A DNA stretch of 64,000 bases from NCBI GenBank assembly GCA_040079795.1, contig JBEBJQ010000001.1, positions 62,001-126,000 on the forward strand. The letters run 5' to 3'. A model generated the notes under the pieces. The model was not told where the DNA came from and made no database searches. It saw nothing but the letters and a program-made list of their open reading frames with translations. The stretch is from SXIZ01 sp040079795 (GTDB lineage Bacteria > Pseudomonadota > Gammaproteobacteria > Methylococcales > Methylomonadaceae). The translations under genes and the position numbers were made by a program. Shown piece by piece: positions 8,722-17,741 of the stretch (position 1 is its first letter; each line of letters opens with the position of its first letter).

Positions 8722-10106
8722 GTGAACATATTCTGTTCTTGACCGGTAAATTTGCTGAAAAACAGTTGCAGCAAATTTTGACCAAGATGCAGCCTGAGTT
8801 TACTTATACCGTACATCAATTGGGTCTTAAGGTTGCGGCGCTGATGACCGCTGATATGATTGCCCGCCGCTTGAAGGATACCTTTAACGCCGACCGGATT
8901 TTGGTGCCGGGGCGCTGTCGCGGTGATTTGGAAAAACTTTCGCAAGCGTTGGGCTTACCGATTGAGCGGGGGCCTGAGGAACTTAAAGACCTGCCGCAAT
9001 ATTTTGGCAAGGCGGCGCAAAAATCGGATCTAAGCCAGTATAAGGTTAAGATTTTTGCTGAAATTACCGATGCGCCCAGTATCTCAATCGAAGCAATACT
9101 GCAACGCGCTTGGTATTATCAACAAAATGGCGCCGATGTGATTGATATTGGCTGCCTGCCCGGCGCGCCGTTTCCGCATTTAGAGGAGACGATACAAACT
9201 TTAAAACAGGAAGGCTTTGCTGTCAGCATTGATTCTCTCGAAGCCGATGATTTACTGCGTGGCGGTAAAGCCGGGGCAGATTATATGCTTAGCCTGCACA
9301 CCAGTACCCTCTGGATTGCGGATGAAGTGGCCGCCACTCCGATCTTAATCCCTGAAAAACACAGTGATTTAAGTAGCCTCACTGAAGCCATAACCATTTT
9401 GCAATCCAAAGGCCGTTCTTTTATCGTCGACCCTATTTTAGACCCCTTACATTTTGGTTTTACTGACTCTATCGTACGCTACCATGAATTTCGCAAAAAC
9501 CATCCTGACATTGAGATGATGATGGGGGTGGGGAATATTACCGAACTCACGCACGCTGACACTGGCGGCATGAATGCCTTGTTGTTAGGTATTTGTTCGG
9601 AACTTGATGTTAATCATATTCTTGCGACCGAAGTTAGCCAGCATGCCCGCCGCGCCATAAAAGAAGCTGATTTAGCCAGGCGTATCATGCTGGCTGCGCA
9701 CAATCAAAACACGCTACCCAAACATATCGACCCCGGCCTGATGGCGCTACACGAAACTGCGCCATTTCCTTATGCGTTAAACGAAATTCAAGAGCTTGCT
9801 GCCCAAATAACCGATCCCAGTTATCGCATTCAAACCAGTAGCCAAGGCTTACATATTTTTAATCGTGATGGTTTTCATACCGCCACCGATCCGTTTGAAC
9901 TCTACCCTAAACTTCAGGTTGAAACTGATGGCGGTCACGCGTTTTATCTGGGCGTACAATTGGCACGCGCCGAAACCGCCTGGCAGCTCGGTAAACGGTT
10001 TACGCAGGATGAGGCGTTACAATGGGGCTGTGCAGTCGAGAAAGCTAAAGAGGGCATGGATTTACACAGCTTTAAGCCTGCGGGAACGACTTTACAGAAA
10101 AAATAG
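8718..10106 (+). CDS. Dihydropteroate-synthase-related protein of methanopterin biosynthesis
   Basis: The 462-residue protein has an N-terminal domain of about 110 residues followed by a pterin-binding TIM barrel. AEITDAPSISIE (about residue 112), GADVIDIGCLPGAPFPH (about 138) and FIVDPILDPLHFGF (about 235) are the barrel landmarks. This two-part architecture is that of the archaeal-type dihydropteroate-synthase-related family found in methanogens and in bacteria that use H4MPT for C1 transfer. It overlaps the DmrB-like gene by four bases (ATGA), forming a translationally coupled pair. It is not a redundant FolP: sequence motifs differ and a true folP lies just upstream on the other strand. 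Confidence 0.88.
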   Translation: MSEHILFLTGKFAEKQLQQILTKMQPEFTYTVHQLGLKVAALMTADMIARRLKDTFNADRILVPGRCRGDLEKLSQALGLPIERGPEELKDLPQYFGKAAQKSDLSQYKVKIFAEITDAPSISIEAILQRAWYYQQNGADVIDIGCLPGAPFPHLEETIQTLKQEGFAVSIDSLEADDLLRGGKAGADYMLSLHTSTLWIADEVAATPILIPEKHSDLSSLTEAITILQSKGRSFIVDPILDPLHFGFTDSIVRYHEFRKNHPDIEMMMGVGNITELTHADTGGMNALLLGICSELDVNHILATEVSQHARRAIKEADLARRIMLAAHNQNTLPKHIDPGLMALHETAPFPYALNEIQELAAQITDPSYRIQTSSQGLHIFNRDGFHTATDPFELYPKLQVETDGGHAFYLGVQLARAETAWQLGKRFTQDEALQWGCAVEKAKEGMDLHSFKPAGTTLQKK

Positions 10107-10628
10107 CCTGTTGCGAGTCAGTGTGTTTGAGAGGGTGCTGTTCAAAAAATCGGATTAAAAGCGTCTATTTGGTAACATTGATTTTTTAGAATCCGCCAAT
10201 CAATAACGATGCCGTATAAATTTCACGAGAAAAACCGCGATATTGTGACAAGGCTTGTTATAAGGAGAGCAATTGGCGATGCAACGATATAAGCGTATTT
10301 TTGGCACACGCTGAAAGCGCGTAAATTGCCGTGACAAAAAGTGAAAGCTTGGGCAAGTGCCGTTGCGCCCATGTTTTGAATTTTCAACAAAGTCTGGCGA
10401 GATGTCATCTTTATAAAAAAACTACCAATTGCTGTTTTGAGGTATAATGTGTGCCGCAATTTCAGTGCGTTAGTTTATGTTATGGATTTGCCCGGTATGG
10501 GCTTCTCGTTATTCATCGATGATTCTTAGCTATAAGGGGTCAACGTTGATTATGTGTTTTGATTTGGAATTTTGGGTTATTTGTTTTTAAACCCATTTAC
10601 TATAGAAATTTTTTTAAGGAATTTAGGA
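10107..10628. other. 522-base region without a convincing gene
   Basis: The stretch separates the methanopterin pair from the PEP-CTERM-like gene. It contains one open frame on the minus strand (10223-10459, 78 residues) rich in hydrophobic residues at its C-terminus. That frame has no Shine-Dalgarno sequence and no family I recognise, and could be a relic of an inserted element. The last 100 bases are AT-rich and probably hold the promoter of the downstream secreted protein, whose AAGGA ribosome site is at 10616-10620. Confidence 0.4.
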
Positions 10629-11345
10629 ATGAAGAATAGTTCAACAATGTTTAACCATTTGCAAAAAGTAATGGCTTTTTCAGCTTTAGCTTTTTTCTCA
10701 CATGCCAGTACAGCTAACCTTGTACAAAACGGTGAGTTCAACGCTAGTGCAGCTGGTCAATTAAATTCGTCATCTTATTCTGCGGGTGTAACTGTTCCCG
10801 ATTGGACAAATAATGGTGGTTACACTTTTGTGCTCGATGCAGCCAGTGCAGCCAGTGGTGTTGCAAACAATTTTGGCAATACTACAGCTCTTCATGGGTC
10901 GATTAACGGCGCTAGTGGCTACTTTATAGCTGCGGACGGCGATCCTACGTATTCTCGTTCCATTCAGCAAGAAATTACCGGCTTAACTGTTGGTCAGAAT
11001 TATATTTTAAGTTTCGACTGGGCAGCTGGGCAACAACTTGGTTATGGTGGTGACAGTACCAGTCAATGGAATGTAAGTCTAGGCAATAGTGCTTTTACTA
11101 CACCCACGGTAACTAACCCTTCAGAAAGCTTCACTGGGTGGTTTAATCAATCCTTTGAGTATACGGCAACCAGTTCTACCGCAACCCTTTCATTTTTAGC
11201 AGCAGGAGCACCTAGTGGTGTGCCGCCTTTTGCGTTGTTGGACAATGTTAGCGTCTCAGCTGTTCCAGTGCCAATGGCTTTCCCATTATTGCTGTCTGGT
11301 TTGGTGGGTTTAGGCTTTATGCGTAAAAAAAATAAAGCGGCATAA
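10629..11345 (+). CDS. Secreted protein with PEP-CTERM-like sorting tail
   Basis: Starting at the ATG at 10629 (AAGGA eight bases upstream; an upstream in-frame ATG at 10572 lacks one), the 238-residue protein has a signal peptide ending near HASTA. Then comes a body resembling the beta-sandwich domains of PEP-CTERM proteins (NLVQNGEFNAS near its start, LLDNVSVSAV near the end). The C-terminus is a VPVP motif, a hydrophobic helix and RKKNK, i.e. a variant of the PEP-CTERM exosortase signal. The family is known for exopolysaccharide-associated export and processing by an exosortase. No exosortase gene is in this window. The function of the mature domain is unknown. Confidence 0.7.
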   Translation: MKNSSTMFNHLQKVMAFSALAFFSHASTANLVQNGEFNASAAGQLNSSSYSAGVTVPDWTNNGGYTFVLDAASAASGVANNFGNTTALHGSINGASGYFIAADGDPTYSRSIQQEITGLTVGQNYILSFDWAAGQQLGYGGDSTSQWNVSLGNSAFTTPTVTNPSESFTGWFNQSFEYTATSSTATLSFLAAGAPSGVPPFALLDNVSVSAVPVPMAFPLLLSGLVGLGFMRKKNKAA

Positions 11346-11432
11346 TCTTCTTTTATTGCTTGATCGTGTTTAACACGCTACTCTAAAAGGTGTGCGTAGT
11401 TAGTTATTGGCTGACTACGCCACTGTCTAATT

Positions 11433-12287
11433 TTGAACTGTTGTTTCAATGGCGCCATGGAAACTCTGCAACAAATTCAACAACAGCTTCCACTTTTTGT
11501 AATCGATATTATCCGGCTGTGCATTTGGTTGTTTATCCTCGCCCTTATTTTTATCCCTTTAGAGAGGCTGTGTGCTTTACACCGCCAAAAAATATGCCGT
11601 AAAGGCATTTTTCTTGATTTAAGTTATTATTTCCTGAATAGCCTTCTGCCTGCACAATTGCTGATACTACCGATGGCTTCTTTGGCTTGGTACTTGCAAT
11701 TTATTGTACCCAGTGAACTGCAACAATGGGCTGGGCACTTACCGTTATTGGCACGACTGATGCTGGCAATGGTAGTCGGAGAGATTGGCGCTTATTGGGG
11801 GCATCGCTGGATGCACCAATTTCCCTTGCTATGGCGCTTCCATGCCATACACCACAATGCTGAAGAAATTGACTGGCTGGTCAACACACATGCGCATCCG
11901 TTTGACTTGGTTTTTACCCGCCTATGTGGCTTCGTACCCATGTACCTCTTTGGTTTAGCACAGCCCATGGCGAATGCGATGGATACCGTGTCGTTGCTGG
12001 TTATTCTGATTGGCACGATTTGGGGGTTCTTTATCCACGCCAATATTCGTTGGCGCTTTGGTCTTTTGGAGCTATTTATTGCTACGCCAGCCTTTCATCA
12101 TTGGCATCATGCCAACGATGGTCCAGATGTCACTAACAAAAATTTTGCAGCCATGTTACCGTGGGTTGACAAGATTTTTGGCACTTACTACCTCCCTAGC
12201 ATTGCCTGGCCGACTAAATATGGCATTGACAAACCAATATCATCTAGCTTAACGAGACAACTGGTATATCCTTTTATGCTTAAATAA
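11433..12287 (+). CDS. Fatty acid hydroxylase / sterol desaturase family protein
   Basis: Integral membrane di-iron oxygenase family, 284 residues (276 if the ATG at 11457 is used). Three to four hydrophobic helices precede the histidine clusters: GHRWMH, FHAIHHN and later FHHWHHAND, matching the eight-histidine signature HX3H, HX2HH, HX2HH of this superfamily. The substrate cannot be told from sequence; methanotrophs use relatives on sterols, hopanoids and fatty acids. It converges on pycA across a 123-base gap containing a hairpin. Confidence 0.85.
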   Translation: MNCCFNGAMETLQQIQQQLPLFVIDIIRLCIWLFILALIFIPLERLCALHRQKICRKGIFLDLSYYFLNSLLPAQLLILPMASLAWYLQFIVPSELQQWAGHLPLLARLMLAMVVGEIGAYWGHRWMHQFPLLWRFHAIHHNAEEIDWLVNTHAHPFDLVFTRLCGFVPMYLFGLAQPMANAMDTVSLLVILIGTIWGFFIHANIRWRFGLLELFIATPAFHHWHHANDGPDVTNKNFAAMLPWVDKIFGTYYLPSIAWPTKYGIDKPISSSLTRQLVYPFMLK

Positions 12288-12357
12288 GGCATGTCTGCGT
12301 TAAAAGTTGAAATGAACTTATAGTCCTCCAGCGTGCCGAGCCTGCCAGGGAAGGGAT

Positions 12358-12380
12358 GCGTTAGGCAGCTTGCCTAACGC
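12358..12380. terminator. Perfect 10-bp inverted repeat between convergent genes
   Basis: GCGTTAGGCA and TGCCTAACGC flank a 3-base loop, forming a strong hairpin midway between the hydroxylase-family gene and pycA. There is no T-run on either side, so it is either a weak or factor-assisted terminator or an extragenic palindrome. Confidence 0.45.
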
Positions 12381-12410
12381 GAAATCGGGCGATTGTAACA
12401 GTTTAGGCTG

Positions 12411-13829
12411 TTATAATCCTGTGTGTGCAGCCATCACTGCCGCAATGACGCTTGCCAATACTTCCGGTCGGGGTTTATTGGAGTAATTAACCAAATCTGG
12501 ATGTTTTTCCACAAAGCCAGTATTGAAACAGGCTGCGCGAAACTCTGGATGTTTAAGAATTTCCAGATAATACGGAATGGTGGTTTTAATCCCAAACAGC
12601 CCCATATCACGCAAGGCGCGTTCGCCCCGCTTGATAGTGTCTTCCCAGGTTAAAGCGCTGACGATCACTTTGGCTAACATTGAGTCGTAAAACGGGGGAA
12701 TATCGTAACCTGTGTAAATGGCGGTGTCCGTTCTTACCCCAGGACCTCCTGGAGCATAGTAACGGGAAATGTGACCAAAACTGGGTAAAAAGCCATTTTT
12801 AGGATCTTCCGCATTGATGCGAAATTGGATGGCATAGCCGCGCCGGATGATTTCTTCCTGTTTGAAGCGCAGCGCTAAACCAGCCGCCACCCGAATTTGT
12901 TCTTCAACAATATCCACGCCGGTGATGGTTTCAGTGATAGTGTGTTCTACCTGCACGCGGGTATTCATTTCCATGAAATAAAAGCGATCTTTATCATCGA
13001 GTAGAAATTCAACCGTTCCCGCATTGGTATAACCGACCGCTTTCGCTGCCAGCACCGCCAAGCCTCCAATATATTGGCGTTGCGCTTCATCCAGTTGTGG
13101 GGAAGGCGCAATTTCAATGAGCTTCTGGTTACGGCGCTGAATGGAACAATCACGTTCGTATAAATGAATGGTGTTGCCTTGATGGTCAGCCAGGATTTGG
13201 ACTTCGATATGCTTCGGGTTAGTGATGCACTTTTCTAAGAAAACGTCAGCGCTCCCGAAGGCTTTGGTTGCCTCAGAAATCACCCGCGCATAATTCCGTT
13301 GCAGCTCATCGGCGGTATCACAGCGTCGGATACCTCGTCCGCCGCCCCCCGAGGTTGCTTTTAACATCACCGGATAACCGATTTTCTCTGCGACTCCCAG
13401 GGCTTCTTCAACGCCACTCAAATTGCCTTCAGTGCCGGGGGTTACCGGAATGCCAGCCGCTATCATGGCTTTGCGGGCTTCGGTTTTGTAGCCCATGCGT
13501 GAAATGACTTCCGCAGAAGGTCCGATAAAGATAATGCCGCGTTCCTGACAGGCTTTGGCAAATCCGGCATTTTCCGATAAAAAACCATAGCCCGGATGAA
13601 TGGCATCACAGCCGGTTGCGGCCGCAAGGTCAACCAGTGCGAAGACATTGAGATAACCTGCTACCGGCTCACTACCGATACAGTATGATTCATCGGCTTT
13701 TTTAACATGCAGGGAAAAACGGTCGGCTTCTGAGTAAATTGCCACCGAACGTATCCCCATCTCCGCGCAGGCGCGGATAATGCGCACGGCGATTTCACCG
13801 CGGTTGGCGATTAGAATTTTACGTAGCAT
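12411..13829 (-). CDS. pycA: Pyruvate carboxylase subunit A (biotin carboxylase)
   Basis: ATP-dependent biotin carboxylase component of two-subunit pyruvate carboxylase, an anaplerotic enzyme that makes oxaloacetate. With the ATG at 13829, preceded by GAGGGA, the protein is 472 residues and begins LRKILIANRGEIAVR. Seen: the ATP-grasp loop KATSGGGGRGIRR, HPGYGFLSEN, ERDCSIQRRNQK and MEMNTRVQVEH. The ending AAVMAAHTGL and the long C-terminal extension match PycA of Pseudomonas-type two-subunit enzymes better than the 449-residue AccC. No carboxyltransferase/biotin-carrier partner (pycB/oadA) or accB lies nearby, so AccC cannot be fully excluded. Confidence 0.82.
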   Translation of the reverse strand: MLRKILIANRGEIAVRIIRACAEMGIRSVAIYSEADRFSLHVKKADESYCIGSEPVAGYLNVFALVDLAAATGCDAIHPGYGFLSENAGFAKACQERGIIFIGPSAEVISRMGYKTEARKAMIAAGIPVTPGTEGNLSGVEEALGVAEKIGYPVMLKATSGGGGRGIRRCDTADELQRNYARVISEATKAFGSADVFLEKCITNPKHIEVQILADHQGNTIHLYERDCSIQRRNQKLIEIAPSPQLDEAQRQYIGGLAVLAAKAVGYTNAGTVEFLLDDKDRFYFMEMNTRVQVEHTITETITGVDIVEEQIRVAAGLALRFKQEEIIRRGYAIQFRINAEDPKNGFLPSFGHISRYYAPGGPGVRTDTAIYTGYDIPPFYDSMLAKVIVSALTWEDTIKRGERALRDMGLFGIKTTIPYYLEILKHPEFRAACFNTGFVEKHPDLVNYSNKPRPEVLASVIAAVMAAHTGL

Positions 13830-13941
13830 GGCTTTTAATCCCTCAAAAAATCTTGATGTCTCGATAGGGCATCCAGACAACCCATTTATTTGAAAAGGAT
13901 TGTCTGGGCGCTAAATATATTCTTCTAACGGTGAGAAATAA

Positions 13942-14463
13942 CTATTCTTTGGTCCATTTAGCTGCCAGTTGGCCTGATAACTGACCAAAATAAGTGCCTA
14001 CCACGATGGAAATAGAGATAACCAGTAAAGGGTTACTTAAAGAAACTCCCAGTAATACCTCTTGGGTTAATTTGTCGGGTGTTTGCAGGAGATAGGCAAA
14101 AGTGGATGAATAGCCCAAGACACTGGCGGGGATGGTTGCCAATTGCGGGATGCTGGCGGCAAGGCACATCACCACGACGGCAACGGCAACAGTAATTGCG
14201 GTCATAACTGGAACGCCAAGTGCTGTGGTAGCAGGGATTTCAGTGAGCAGGATGGCAGTTATCCAAGCCATGACTACGCCGAAAATCCCACAGACTATCG
14301 TATTGACCAAAGCTTCTTTAGTCGCACCCAGAAAGAAATAGGCTGCCCAGGCAATGGTTGCTGCCCATATAAAAAAGAAGCCGCTTAAGGGGCCAACGGC
14401 CAAAAAGGTTGCGAGTCCAGCTAGGGCACCAATACTTAAAGAGAGGGCTGTAAGTTTATCCAT
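13942..14463 (-). CDS. DUF1097 family membrane protein
   Basis: Predicted inner-membrane protein of 173 residues with about five hydrophobic helices, starting at the ATG at 14463. The small-residue-rich helices and the FFFIWAATIAWAAYFFLGA stretch near residue 29 fit the DUF1097 family, which has no established biochemical role. It lies about 110 bases upstream of pycA on the same strand and may be cotranscribed with it, but no functional link is known. Confidence 0.75.
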   Translation of the reverse strand: MDKLTALSLSIGALAGLATFLAVGPLSGFFFIWAATIAWAAYFFLGATKEALVNTIVCGIFGVVMAWITAILLTEIPATTALGVPVMTAITVAVAVVVMCLAASIPQLATIPASVLGYSSTFAYLLQTPDKLTQEVLLGVSLSNPLLVISISIVVGTYFGQLSGQLAAKWTKE

Positions 14464-14738
14464 TATCTATCTCCAAAATCTCACCTCATTTGAGTGTTTA
14501 GTCAGATTTCATATTGAGGTGGTGCTACGAAACCTAACGGTTTGAATTGCGCAGGTAATCGAGTCAAGCTCGATAGGTCGAATGTTAGCAGAGATTAGTA
14601 GGGAGAGAAATGTTTAAATTCAGAAAGATTGCGGGTGCTTATTGATAGGGTTTACAGAAGCTTGGCTGCGCGTGCCTGAATTTAAAAAACCTTATATTTC
14701 AGTTGTATATTCTTGTTAATCAGCATACTATAGCTGCA
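14464..14738. other. 275-base intergenic region
   Basis: Divergent promoter region between the DUF1097 gene and the metal-efflux operon. AT-rich; I see no gene, repeat or clear operator in it. Confidence 0.5.
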
Positions 14739-15137
14739 ATGTTTATTTTATCCCGCAACTTTTTAGTTATTCTGCTGGTGCTGCTGCAATTATTTGCGCC
14801 GCTGGTGCATGCGCATGTTGGTAAGCATTTTACCAGTGCCGGTATTCACTTGCCAGGCCTTGAAAGTCGTACTGTTGGTGTTGAAGCGCCGACTTTACAG
14901 GCGTTGGACTGTAATTTCAGTTCCAGCAATTTAATTGTCAGTATTGAAGCTGGCGTTAAAAATAAACAGCCAGAAAATGTAGTGGATAATGCTGATGGTG
15001 CGTATATTCATCAGCCTGCTTTCGTTTTCAATGTGCTGATAATCGCAACCGACAGTAATTTTTCACCGCACATAGCTGCATTTGTTCCTTATTTATACAC
15101 TCCTCGCTACGCCCCTCGCGCCCCGCCTTTGTTTTAA
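14739..15137 (+). CDS. Small secreted protein at the head of the RND efflux operon
   Basis: The ATG at 14739 gives a 132-residue protein with a clear signal peptide (hydrophobic stretch about residues 7-20, cleavage near HAHVG); a TTG 36 bases earlier is less likely. The mature part contains a few histidines and ends in a proline- and aromatic-rich YTPRYAPRAPPLF tail. No catalytic motif is visible. Its position about 100 bases before the outer-membrane factor gene recalls the small periplasmic proteins that precede czc/cus-type operons, so a periplasmic metal-related role is plausible but unproven. Confidence 0.6.
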   Translation: MFILSRNFLVILLVLLQLFAPLVHAHVGKHFTSAGIHLPGLESRTVGVEAPTLQALDCNFSSSNLIVSIEAGVKNKQPENVVDNADGAYIHQPAFVFNVLIIATDSNFSPHIAAFVPYLYTPRYAPRAPPLF

Positions 15138-15237
15138 GCTTCGTTTTATTTAAATTCTCGGTGAGAATTTACTGGCCCAATTCTTAACTTAATTTTTTAT
15201 CGCGCGGTTTTTAAACCGTATGCCGGAGTTTTTTACT

Positions 15238-16596
15238 ATGGTTTTTTTTAACCTGTTACGGGCGCGTTTGCTGTTTTTTTTAGCGGCAATCTTGACGGCA
15301 CCTTTCTGTGCTGCGATGCCACCACAGTCTCCGCTGGATTTGTCCGCGCCGGTTCCCGAGCTGATTGTTGAGTATGACGCGCAACATCCCGGTGATATGA
15401 CCCACACCGATATTAAGTCAAGCTTCGTCAGCCACAATGATCCCATTGAAATTGATCCAAAGCTTAAGCTATCGGCGGTGGTTGCTACGACGCTGGAAAA
15501 AATGCCGGATGCCAGCTGGTTAGATGCACTGGAAAAAGAAGCGGTTACTTTAAGAGGCCGCAGTGACAGTTGGACAGCGGGAGCATCCCAGGCCGGGCTG
15601 CGCTATCAGGAAGCCACCAGTGGCACCTTACATTACATAGATGCGAGTGTACAAGTGCCTTTATGGAATATCGGCCAACGCGATGCTGAACAGCGGGTTG
15701 CGAAATTCGCTGAACATAATGCCCTGGCACAAGCAGATGCACTTAAATTGCGGGTGGCTGGCCTGGTGCGTAATGCTTTATGGATGATAGCGTTGGCTAA
15801 CCTGGATTATGAACAAACTCAAATTGAAGCCAAAACGCTGGAAAAATTGTTGGCCAAGGTGGCGCGTAGGGTTGAACTAGGCGATTTGCCGCGGGCAGAT
15901 TTTTTATTAGCGCAAACTGAGCTGTTGCAAAAGCACTCGGTACTGGCTATGACTGAAGCTGAATTAATGCACGCGCGCAAACGCTATCTGAGTATTACTC
16001 AGGGTGCGAAGGTTCCTGGGATGTATCAGGAACAATTGGTTAATTTAGCCACTATTCAGGAAAATCACCCGGCTTTAGTCGCGCTTAATAGCCAGGTTGA
16101 GCGCAAACAGGCTGAAATTAAAGCGGCCACCCTAATTGGGTCAGGCCAAACCCAATTGGCTGTGGGTATTAACAGTGATGAAGGAAATGATCCACGCAGT
16201 AATAAAACCGAAAGTTTTAATATTGGGGTTAGTGTCCCTTTTGGTGGTGAAGCGCACACCCTTAACCCGCATCTTGCAGCGCTGAATGTTGAATTAAACA
16301 AACTACTTAGCGAACGGCAACAATTGCTCCGCGATTTAGAATTAGCCCATCACGAAGCCGAACACAATTTGGAAGTTAACCGGGTTGAATTAGGTATTGC
16401 CAATGAATTACAACGCGTCGCCCAAGAACATTTACGTATGACCGAGCTAAGTTTTTCGGTTGGTGAAATTAATCTTATAGATTTATTAAAAATTGAATCC
16501 AGAACGCAACAAGCCGTTCTTAATGCTAAACAGCGTGCGGTCATGTTACAGCGCGATATAGCCCTTTATAATCAAGCGGTAGGTGTGTTTCCATGA
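15238..16596 (+). CDS. TolC-family outer-membrane factor of a heavy-metal RND efflux system (CzcC/CusC-like)
   Basis: Outer-membrane channel component. I prefer the ATG at 15238 (GGAG 10 bases upstream, signal peptide LLFFLAAILTAPFCAA directly after); the in-frame ATG at 15220 would add six residues. The 452-residue protein has the two long alpha-helical repeats of TolC proteins, with an LGDLPRADFLLAQTELLQ segment near residue 215 and VGEINLIDLLKIESRTQQA near the C-terminus. The stop overlaps the adaptor gene start (ATGA), so the tripartite pump genes are translationally coupled. Confidence 0.9.
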   Translation: MVFFNLLRARLLFFLAAILTAPFCAAMPPQSPLDLSAPVPELIVEYDAQHPGDMTHTDIKSSFVSHNDPIEIDPKLKLSAVVATTLEKMPDASWLDALEKEAVTLRGRSDSWTAGASQAGLRYQEATSGTLHYIDASVQVPLWNIGQRDAEQRVAKFAEHNALAQADALKLRVAGLVRNALWMIALANLDYEQTQIEAKTLEKLLAKVARRVELGDLPRADFLLAQTELLQKHSVLAMTEAELMHARKRYLSITQGAKVPGMYQEQLVNLATIQENHPALVALNSQVERKQAEIKAATLIGSGQTQLAVGINSDEGNDPRSNKTESFNIGVSVPFGGEAHTLNPHLAALNVELNKLLSERQQLLRDLELAHHEAEHNLEVNRVELGIANELQRVAQEHLRMTELSFSVGEINLIDLLKIESRTQQAVLNAKQRAVMLQRDIALYNQAVGVFP

Positions 16597-17741
16597 AAAA
16601 AATGACAGTAATGTTCAGATTGAACGAAAGGCAACTAACTAAGCGCTTAAGGCTAAGTTTGATTTTCGCTGTATGTCTTATGCCAATGGCTTTACCGGTT
16701 ATGGCAGCCAATACAGTGCAAATATCGGCAGAGCATTTCAATAATCTAGGGGTGGTCTTAGGGAAGCTAACACCGGTTAAGCATGTGCCCTTGTTATCTG
16801 CGCCTGCGAAAGTCGTTATTCCACCAGCGCACGAGTATGTTGTTAGCACCTCGCAAGCAGGGTTAATAGCGAAATTAAATGCGTCGATAGGGGATAACGT
16901 TAAAAAAGGGGATCTTTTAGCACAGATTAACAGCCCGGATTTATTGGCCTTACAAGGCCGTTACCTTAAAGCAAGCAGTGCCTTGAATCTAGCATCCGCA
17001 ACGTATCAGCGGGATAAAAAATTGCTTAAGGAAGGCGTGATTGCCAATCGCCGCGAGCAGGAAACCCTTAGTTTCTATAATGCGGCGGTTTTAGATGTCA
17101 ATGAAGCAAAGCAGCTGCTTGAAATAGCGGGTATGTTAAAAGCCGATATTGATCAATTAAGCCGCACCCATCAACTCACCAGTCAATTCAACGTTCGTGC
17201 GCCAATTAGCGGCGTTATTTTGGAACGCATGGCGGTGGTAGGGACGCGGATAGATATGTTGGCACCGCTTTATCGGCTCGCTGATTTGAGTGAGCTGTGG
17301 CTAGACATTGCGATTCCGCAGGAAAAAATCGGTAGCATTAAAATTGGTGACAGTGTCTTAATTGAAAATACGGCTACCCGTGCTGAGATCCGGCTATTGG
17401 GCCAGAGCGTTAATCCTGAAAATCAAACCCTGTTGGCACGGGCGGTTATTAAGGGCGGTCAACCAGCCGTGCGGGCTGGACAGCGCATTAATATCCAGAT
17501 TACCCAAGCTTCAGAAGCAGGTGCGTTTAAAGTACCCAATACCGCTATTGCCCAGAATGAAGGCAAGGCTTTCGTGTTTACCCGGACACCGGAAGGATTC
17601 AGCGTCAGCCCCATTACCGTTATTGGTAAGTTAAGTGATGAATCGATTATTCAAGGTGACTTTAAGGGAGATGAAGAAATTGCCCTGAAAGGTGCGGTTG
17701 CCTTGAAGGCTAACTGGTTGGGTTTAGGGCGTGCTGAGTAA
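16593..17741 (+). CDS. RND efflux periplasmic adaptor subunit (CzcB/CusB-like)
   Basis: Membrane-fusion protein linking the inner-membrane pump to the outer-membrane channel. The 382-residue protein has a signal peptide (about residues 19-38, ending PVMAAN) and the two lipoyl half-motifs (ISTSQAGLIAKLN-like near residue 87 and FNVRAPISGVILER near 202) flanking an alpha hairpin, then the beta-barrel and membrane-proximal domain. It lacks the N-terminal metal-binding histidine/methionine-rich extension of some CzcB/CusB proteins. It overlaps both neighbours in the operon. Confidence 0.9.
   Translation: MKKMTVMFRLNERQLTKRLRLSLIFAVCLMPMALPVMAANTVQISAEHFNNLGVVLGKLTPVKHVPLLSAPAKVVIPPAHEYVVSTSQAGLIAKLNASIGDNVKKGDLLAQINSPDLLALQGRYLKASSALNLASATYQRDKKLLKEGVIANRREQETLSFYNAAVLDVNEAKQLLEIAGMLKADIDQLSRTHQLTSQFNVRAPISGVILERMAVVGTRIDMLAPLYRLADLSELWLDIAIPQEKIGSIKIGDSVLIENTATRAEIRLLGQSVNPENQTLLARAVIKGGQPAVRAGQRINIQITQASEAGAFKVPNTAIAQNEGKAFVFTRTPEGFSVSPITVIGKLSDESIIQGDFKGDEEIALKGAVALKANWLGLGRAE

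Noticed and set aside
12411..13829. AccC of acetyl-CoA carboxylase
   Set aside because: The full-length match in the C-terminal extension and ending AAHTGL fits PycA better, and no accB is adjacent; kept as an alternative only.
15189..15446. 85-codon minus-strand frame near the efflux operon
   Set aside because: Opposes the signal-peptide region of the TolC gene; basic low-complexity sequence with no start signal.
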